From: Candidatus Adiutrix sp.
GTDB lineage: Bacteria; Desulfobacterota; Desulfarculia; Adiutricales; Adiutricaceae
DNA length: 9,115 bases
NCBI GenBank assembly: GCA_031285975.1
Contig: JAITVE010000037.1
Coordinates: 1-9,115, forward strand
Direction of reading: 5' to 3'
The notes under the pieces are model-generated. The model saw only the letters and a list, made by a program, of their open reading frames with translations, was not told where the DNA came from and ran no database searches. Below are positions 6,352-9,115 of the stretch, piece after piece (position 1 is the first letter of the stretch; the number at the start of each line of letters is the position of its first letter). A program made the position numbers and the translations under genes.

Positions 6352-6357
6352 CTCCCT
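6352..6357 (-). promoter_or_regulatory. Possible ribosome site for a longer adhesin leader
   Basis: AGGGAG on the minus strand lies 7 bases before a GTG codon at 6344-6342, in frame with the adhesin. Use of this start would add 36 residues before the Met at 6236. It competes with the ribosome site AAAGG at 6246-6250, so the true start is undecided. Confidence 0.4.
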
Positions 6358-6370
6358 CTCGCGCCTTTGC

Positions 6371-6438
6371 GCTTGCCAGTGTAACCGATTTATCATTAAT
6401 TACATTATGATAGCATTAAAACGGGGGCTTTGGCAAGC
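6371..6438. promoter_or_regulatory. Candidate operator: inverted repeats around the adhesin promoter
   Basis: GCTTGCCA (6371-6378) and TGGCAAGC (6431-6438) form a perfect 8-bp inverted repeat 52 bases apart. Between them, TATCAT (6391-6396) and ATGATA (6407-6412) form a second one inside an AT-rich run. The adhesin -35 and -10 boxes lie inside these repeats, as expected for binding of a dimeric regulator, but no known operator was recognised. Confidence 0.35.
6407..6436 (-). promoter_or_regulatory. Probable sigma-70 promoter of the adhesin gene
   Basis: On the minus strand, TTGCCA (6436-6431; 5 of 6 to TTGACA) and TATCAT (6412-6407; 5 of 6 to TATAAT) are 18 bases apart. Transcription would start near 6400, giving a leader of about 165 bases before ATG 6236. 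Confidence 0.5.
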
Positions 6439-6457
6439 CAAAACCGGCATCCGCCCA

Positions 6458-6535
6458 GGGCGACAGTATGTACTTTTGCCCAAAGGCGATTTTCAATTCT
6501 TACACGCTTCCCTCAAAAAGTAAATGCTGTCGCCC
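6458..6535. repeat. 20-bp imperfect inverted repeat with 38-base spacer
   Basis: GGGCGACAG...TACTTTT (6458-6477) pairs with AAAAGTA...CTGTCGCCC (6516-6535): 18 Watson-Crick pairs, one T-G wobble and one G/A mismatch. The spacer 6478-6515 contains GCC-CAAA-GGC (6478-6487). The repeat lies upstream of the PTS promoter and could be a regulator site, a small RNA stem, or the ends of a small non-coding mobile repeat. Confidence 0.75.
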
Positions 6536-6552
6536 GCACTATGTGCGGTTTT
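6534..6552 (+). terminator. Terminator-like hairpin upstream of the PTS promoter
   Basis: CCGCAC (6534-6539) and GTGCGG (6543-6548) form a perfect 6-bp stem with loop TAT, followed at once by TTTT (6549-6552). There is no protein gene on this strand just upstream. It could therefore end a small RNA starting near 6410-6460, or be an attenuator. Its left arm shares bases with the right arm of the 6458-6535 repeat, so the two structures compete. Confidence 0.45.
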
Positions 6553-6576
6553 ACACTGTGTTCCGGCCACAAAATA

Positions 6577-6585
6577 TGCTATACT
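6577..6585 (+). promoter_or_regulatory. Extended -10 promoter of the PTS operon
   Basis: TGC-TATACT (TGn at 6577-6579, -10 box at 6580-6585, 5 of 6 to TATAAT) is an extended -10 element. A TTTACA at 6550-6555 resembles a -35 box but is 24 bases away, too far for normal spacing. The expected start near 6592 gives a leader of about 30 bases with AGGGAG (6612-6617) before the first codon. Confidence 0.6.
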
Positions 6586-6622
6586 GTACCCCGTAAGCCA
6601 GCCTAGCATGTAGGGAGAGCCG

Positions 6623-7396
6623 TTGAAATTCCGAACCCTGGCCGAAGTGGCCCTCAAAAGCCTGTTCCTGGAAGCTTCCTGGAACCATCAGGGCCAGCAA
6701 AACCTCGGCCTGGCGGCGGCCATTGACCCGGCCTTGAAAGATATTTACGGCCCCGGCGAAGGTTTGCGCCAGGCCAGGCTGCGGGCGCTGGACTTTTTCA
6801 ACACCAACCCCATGACCGCCGGGCTGGCCATCGGGGTGATCATCAACCTGGAAGGCGAAGTCGCCGCCGGGCGTTTGGCCGCCGAGCAGCGGGTGCGCAT
6901 GGCCTCGGGCTTGAGCCGCACCCTGGCCGCCATGGGCGACGCGCTTTTCTGGCAGTCCTGGCTGCCGCTGTGCAGCCTGGCCGCCGTGTGGACGGTGCTG
7001 TCCCTGGGGGCCTGGTGGGCGCCCTGGCTGCTGCCCGCCCTCTTTTGCCTGCCGGTGCTGCCGCTGCGCGTGGCGGGCCTCTGTTTGGGTTACCGCCGGG
7101 GCTTGGGCGTGGCCGACCTTCTGTACCGGCTGAAAGTGCAAAAGCTGGCCCAGGGCGTGCGGCGGCTGGTGGCCCTGTTGGTGGGGGCCTCCACGGTGAT
7201 TCTGGTCTATACCAAGACGGCCCTGGCCAGCGAACCGGCCCTGGGCCGCCTGTGGGCGGCCGTGGGCCTGGTGGCGGTCACGGTGCTGGTGTTCCGCTTC
7301 CTCTCCGGCAAAACCAGGGCCCTGGCCTACTGGTATCCCATTCTGCTGGTGGCCGTGGCCACGGTGGTGCTGGCGGCGTTAGACCGGATGCAATAA
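6623..7396 (+). CDS. PTS mannose/fructose/sorbose-family IID component
   Basis: A 257-residue inner-membrane subunit of a mannose-class sugar PTS. In such systems IID works with IIC to form the sugar channel, and receives phosphoryl flow through IIB and IIA from HPr. Evidence: an N-terminal soluble half with SWNHQGQQNLGLAAAIDPAL (19-38) and LDFFNTNPMTAGLAIGV (56-72), then GLSRTLAAMGDALFW (96-110), all typical of IID. Several hydrophobic segments follow (about 112-128, 132-156, 181-198, 207-226 and 234-252). The start is a TTG with AGGGAG five bases upstream; no in-frame ATG or GTG gives the full N-terminus. The gene has its own promoter, and HPr begins 62 bases later. The usual IIA, IIB and IIC genes are not upstream; the adhesin gene occupies that place. 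Substrate cannot be told from sequence; a regulatory role is possible. Confidence 0.87.
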   Translation: MKFRTLAEVALKSLFLEASWNHQGQQNLGLAAAIDPALKDIYGPGEGLRQARLRALDFFNTNPMTAGLAIGVIINLEGEVAAGRLAAEQRVRMASGLSRTLAAMGDALFWQSWLPLCSLAAVWTVLSLGAWWAPWLLPALFCLPVLPLRVAGLCLGYRRGLGVADLLYRLKVQKLAQGVRRLVALLVGASTVILVYTKTALASEPALGRLWAAVGLVAVTVLVFRFLSGKTRALAYWYPILLVAVATVVLAALDRMQ

Positions 7397-7441
7397 TTTT
7401 CACTGCCTTTTCTTTTTCTCTGCCTTTGTATCTCACTGTCC

Positions 7442-7446
7442 AAGGA
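7442..7446 (+). promoter_or_regulatory. Ribosome site that leaves the HPr start open
   Basis: AAGGA lies 12 bases before ATG 7459 but only 6 bases before an in-frame TTG at 7453. TTG would add two residues (MP). It is preceded by a pyrimidine-rich spacer (7397-7440) with no hairpin, so read-through from the IID gene is expected. Confidence 0.5.
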
Positions 7447-7458
7447 TGTTATTTGCCT

Positions 7459-7740
7459 ATGTGTGTGCTCGAATGCAGCTCGGCCGAACTGACCATAAAA
7501 AACCGCCTGGGGCTCCACGCCAGGGCGGCGGCCAAACTGGTGACGGCCGCCGGGGGCTACCAGGCGGAAATACGGCTCATCAAAAACGGTGAGGCCGCCG
7601 ATGCCCGCAGCCTCACCGGCCTCATCAGCCTTGGCTGCGGGTACGACTGCCGCATAACCCTGGAAGCCGAAGGGGCCGACGCCCCCCAGGCCGTTTCAGC
7701 CCTGAGCGCCATCATTGAAGAGCGGTTCGGTGAGGAATGA
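7459..7740 (+). CDS. ptsH: Phosphocarrier protein HPr
   Basis: A 93-residue HPr-family protein that carries phosphate from enzyme I to PTS IIA domains in the cytosol. The active-site motif NRLGLHARAAAKLV (15-28) holds His20. The usual Pro two residues after that His (HARPA) is replaced by Ala. A second motif, DARSLTGLISLG (48-59), keeps the regulatory serine (Ser51), the residue phosphorylated by HPr kinase in organisms that have it. Extra Cys residues occur at 2, 6, 60 and 64, which is unusual for HPr. ATG 7459 is chosen because it gives a normal N-terminus, though the ribosome site favours TTG 7453. The stop overlaps the ATG of enzyme I (ATGA), implying translational coupling. A regulatory HPr homologue (NPr-like) is an alternative. 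Confidence 0.9.
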   Translation: MCVLECSSAELTIKNRLGLHARAAAKLVTAAGGYQAEIRLIKNGEAADARSLTGLISLGCGYDCRITLEAEGADAPQAVSALSAIIEERFGEE

Positions 7741-9115
7741 ATCTGCCCCCGCCTTTTGTCCCGGATGATTCCGTCCTGACCGGAGTGGGAGCCTCCAGCG
7801 GCATCGCCATCGGTGAAGCCCAGGTTTTCAACCGCCGCAACCTCCACCTGCCCAACTACCGTCTCAGTTCGCCCAACATGATAACCGCCGAAATCGCCCG
7901 CCTGGACAAGGCCCGCGACCAGGTGCGGGTGCGCCTCACCGCCTCCCGGGACTCTCTGCCCCCGGAATTGCGCAGCCAGTCCGGCATTATTGACGCGCAC
8001 CTGCTGCTGCTGGACGACCCCATGCTCCGCACCCGCAGCCAGGCCCTCATCCGCGACGAGCGGCGCAACGCGGAACAGGCCATCGCCCGCACCGTGGAAA
8101 CCATCGGCTCCATCATGGCCAAAGTGGGCGACGCCTACATCAGTTCCCGCATGACCGATGTGGAGATGGTGGGCCATTCCATCATCGCCGCCCTCCTGGG
8201 CGACGATTCCAGCGAACTGCCCGAAGCCCGCGAGGGCTCTATCCTGGTCATCCGGGACATCAGCCCCGCCGAGGTCGCCAAAATCGCCGCCGTCCGCATC
8301 GCCGGGCTGGCCACGGAGAGCGGCGGCCACACCTCCCACACGGCCATCGTGGCCCAGGCCATGGAACTCCCGGCAGTGGTGGGGGTGAAGAGCCTTCTGG
8401 CCAGCGTGGGCGACGGCGACACGATCATCATCGACGGCCACAGCGGCCACGTCATCGTCCGCCCCGACCGGGACGCCCTCGATTTTTACCACACCCGCCA
8501 AAAGATGGAGCGTTCCTTCAACGCCGAAATCGTGCGCTGCGCGAACCTCCCGGCCGTGACCCTGGACGGCCGCCGCATCAGCGTGTTCGGCAACATGGAA
8601 CTGGTGGAGGAGCTCCCGGCCATCATGTCCTACGGCAGCGAAGGCATCGGCCTGTACCGCACCGAGTTCATGTACATGAACCGCCCGGCTCCTCCCTCCG
8701 AAGAAGATCTCTTCGCCGCCTATCGCCGGGTGGTGGAGACCGCCGCCCCCAATCCCGTGGTCATCCGCACCCTCGACCTTGGCTACGACAAGCTGCCCGA
8801 ACCCGACGGCCGCCGCCGGGAACGGGATACCGGCCAGCCCCTGGGCCTGCGCGGCATCCGCTACTGCCTGCGCAACCGGGAGCTTTTCAAAACCCAACTG
8901 CGGGCCATCCTGCGCGCTTCGGCCTTCGGCGACGTGAAAATCATGCTGCCCATGGTTTCCAGCGTGGACGAACTGCGGAAAACCAAATTCATCATCTCTG
9001 AAGTGGAACGCTCCCTGACCATGGACGAGATAGATTTCACCCCCCATATCCCCCTGGGCATCATGGTGGAAGTCCCGGCCACCGTCTTTGTGGCCCGCGA
9101 ACTGGCCGAAGAAGC
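7737..9115 (+). CDS. ptsI: PTS enzyme I (PEP-protein phosphotransferase), 3' end outside window
   Basis: The first 459 residues of enzyme I, which takes phosphate from phosphoenolpyruvate onto a His and passes it to HPr. Layout: N-terminal segment GVGASSGIAIGEA (16-28), a helical HPr-binding part (about 45-155), the phosphohistidine motif GGHTSHTAI with active His201, then the PEP-binding TIM barrel with GIGLYRTEFMYM (303-314), RTLDLGYDK (344-352), LGLRGIRY (369-376), LRAILRASAFG (388-398) and IMLPMVSSVDELR (402-414). About 115 residues are missing, including the catalytic Cys region. ATG 7737 overlaps the HPr stop by 4 bases. The GGDK of many enzyme I proteins is GYDK here. The nitrogen-PTS form PtsP is unlikely, since no GAF domain precedes. 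The long opposite-strand open frame here is a shadow. Confidence 0.95.
   Translation, partial: MNLPPPFVPDDSVLTGVGASSGIAIGEAQVFNRRNLHLPNYRLSSPNMITAEIARLDKARDQVRVRLTASRDSLPPELRSQSGIIDAHLLLLDDPMLRTRSQALIRDERRNAEQAIARTVETIGSIMAKVGDAYISSRMTDVEMVGHSIIAALLGDDSSELPEAREGSILVIRDISPAEVAKIAAVRIAGLATESGGHTSHTAIVAQAMELPAVVGVKSLLASVGDGDTIIIDGHSGHVIVRPDRDALDFYHTRQKMERSFNAEIVRCANLPAVTLDGRRISVFGNMELVEELPAIMSYGSEGIGLYRTEFMYMNRPAPPSEEDLFAAYRRVVETAAPNPVVIRTLDLGYDKLPEPDGRRRERDTGQPLGLRGIRYCLRNRELFKTQLRAILRASAFGDVKIMLPMVSSVDELRKTKFIISEVERSLTMDEIDFTPHIPLGIMVEVPATVFVARELAEE

Larger units (their letters stand above)
6237..6622. other. Divergent intergenic region between adhesin and PTS operon
   Basis: This 386-base stretch holds no gene that I would defend. 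It contains, from left to right, the adhesin leader with an in-frame open stretch (6237-6344), an AT-rich promoter zone (6385-6420) flanked by inverted repeats, a 20-bp imperfect inverted repeat (6458-6535), a terminator-like hairpin (6534-6552), and the PTS operon promoter (6577-6585). Its base composition is more AT-rich than the neighbouring PTS genes. Confidence 0.7.

Noticed and set aside
6468..6596. 42-codon open frame on the + strand in the divergent intergenic region, starting with ATG 6468
   Set aside because: It runs through two hairpins and the -10 box of the PTS promoter. It has only a weak AGGG upstream, and the peptide resembles nothing known.
7557..9047. 496-codon open frame on the minus strand across ptsH and ptsI
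   Set aside because: It is rich in His/Gly/Val/Ala, as expected from reading GC-rich genes backwards, and has no recognisable motif. The + strand encodes clear HPr and enzyme I with catalytic motifs.
1..9115. CRISPR array, tRNA/rRNA gene, transposase, toxin-antitoxin or phage-defence system
   Set aside because: Looked for regularly spaced repeats, tRNA-like cloverleaf ends, and transposase or nuclease motifs on both strands; none was seen.

Overview
The window looks like chromosomal DNA from a GC-rich Gram-negative bacterium. Two observations show an outer membrane: an inverse autotransporter (intimin/invasin type), and three proteins with lipobox signal peptides. The run fabF - rpiB - glyA - dCMP deaminase, together with a mannose-family PTS IID / HPr / enzyme I operon whose HPr keeps a regulatory serine, suggests a deltaproteobacterium (Desulfobacterota, perhaps Desulfovibrio-like). 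That placement is inferred from recalled gene order and was not searched.

Left part (1-3516, + strand): the end of fabF (fatty acid elongation) and its terminator are followed by two tandem lipoprotein genes of only 33 and 32 codons, with matching signal peptides and unrelated tails. Then come rpiB (sugar-phosphate isomerase), glyA (serine/glycine and one-carbon metabolism) and, after a hairpin, a third lipoprotein gene broken by one in-frame TAG. A dCMP deaminase gene (dTMP supply) follows. A 23-bp perfect inverted repeat covers the last codons of the broken lipoprotein gene and the spacer before the deaminase.

Middle (3517-6622): a repeat-rich spacer holds two palindromes of a common dispersed type. 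Next, on the minus strand, is a large inverse autotransporter adhesin: signal peptide, intimin-type beta-barrel, Ig-like region, and a C-terminal domain resembling DUF1566/lectin-like tips. The passenger-coding half is poorer in GC than the barrel half and much poorer than glyA (about 50, 60 and 72 percent in three single 60-base lines counted by hand). The 386-bp divergent region upstream carries a promoter for each direction, several inverted repeats and a terminator-like hairpin.

Right part (6623-9115, + strand): a PTS operon with a mannose-family IID membrane subunit, HPr, and enzyme I (overlapping HPr by 4 bases and running off the window end). EI and HPr form the phosphoenolpyruvate-dependent phosphorelay. 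The IIA, IIB and IIC partners that IID needs are not next to it here. No tRNA, rRNA, CRISPR array or transposase gene was seen.
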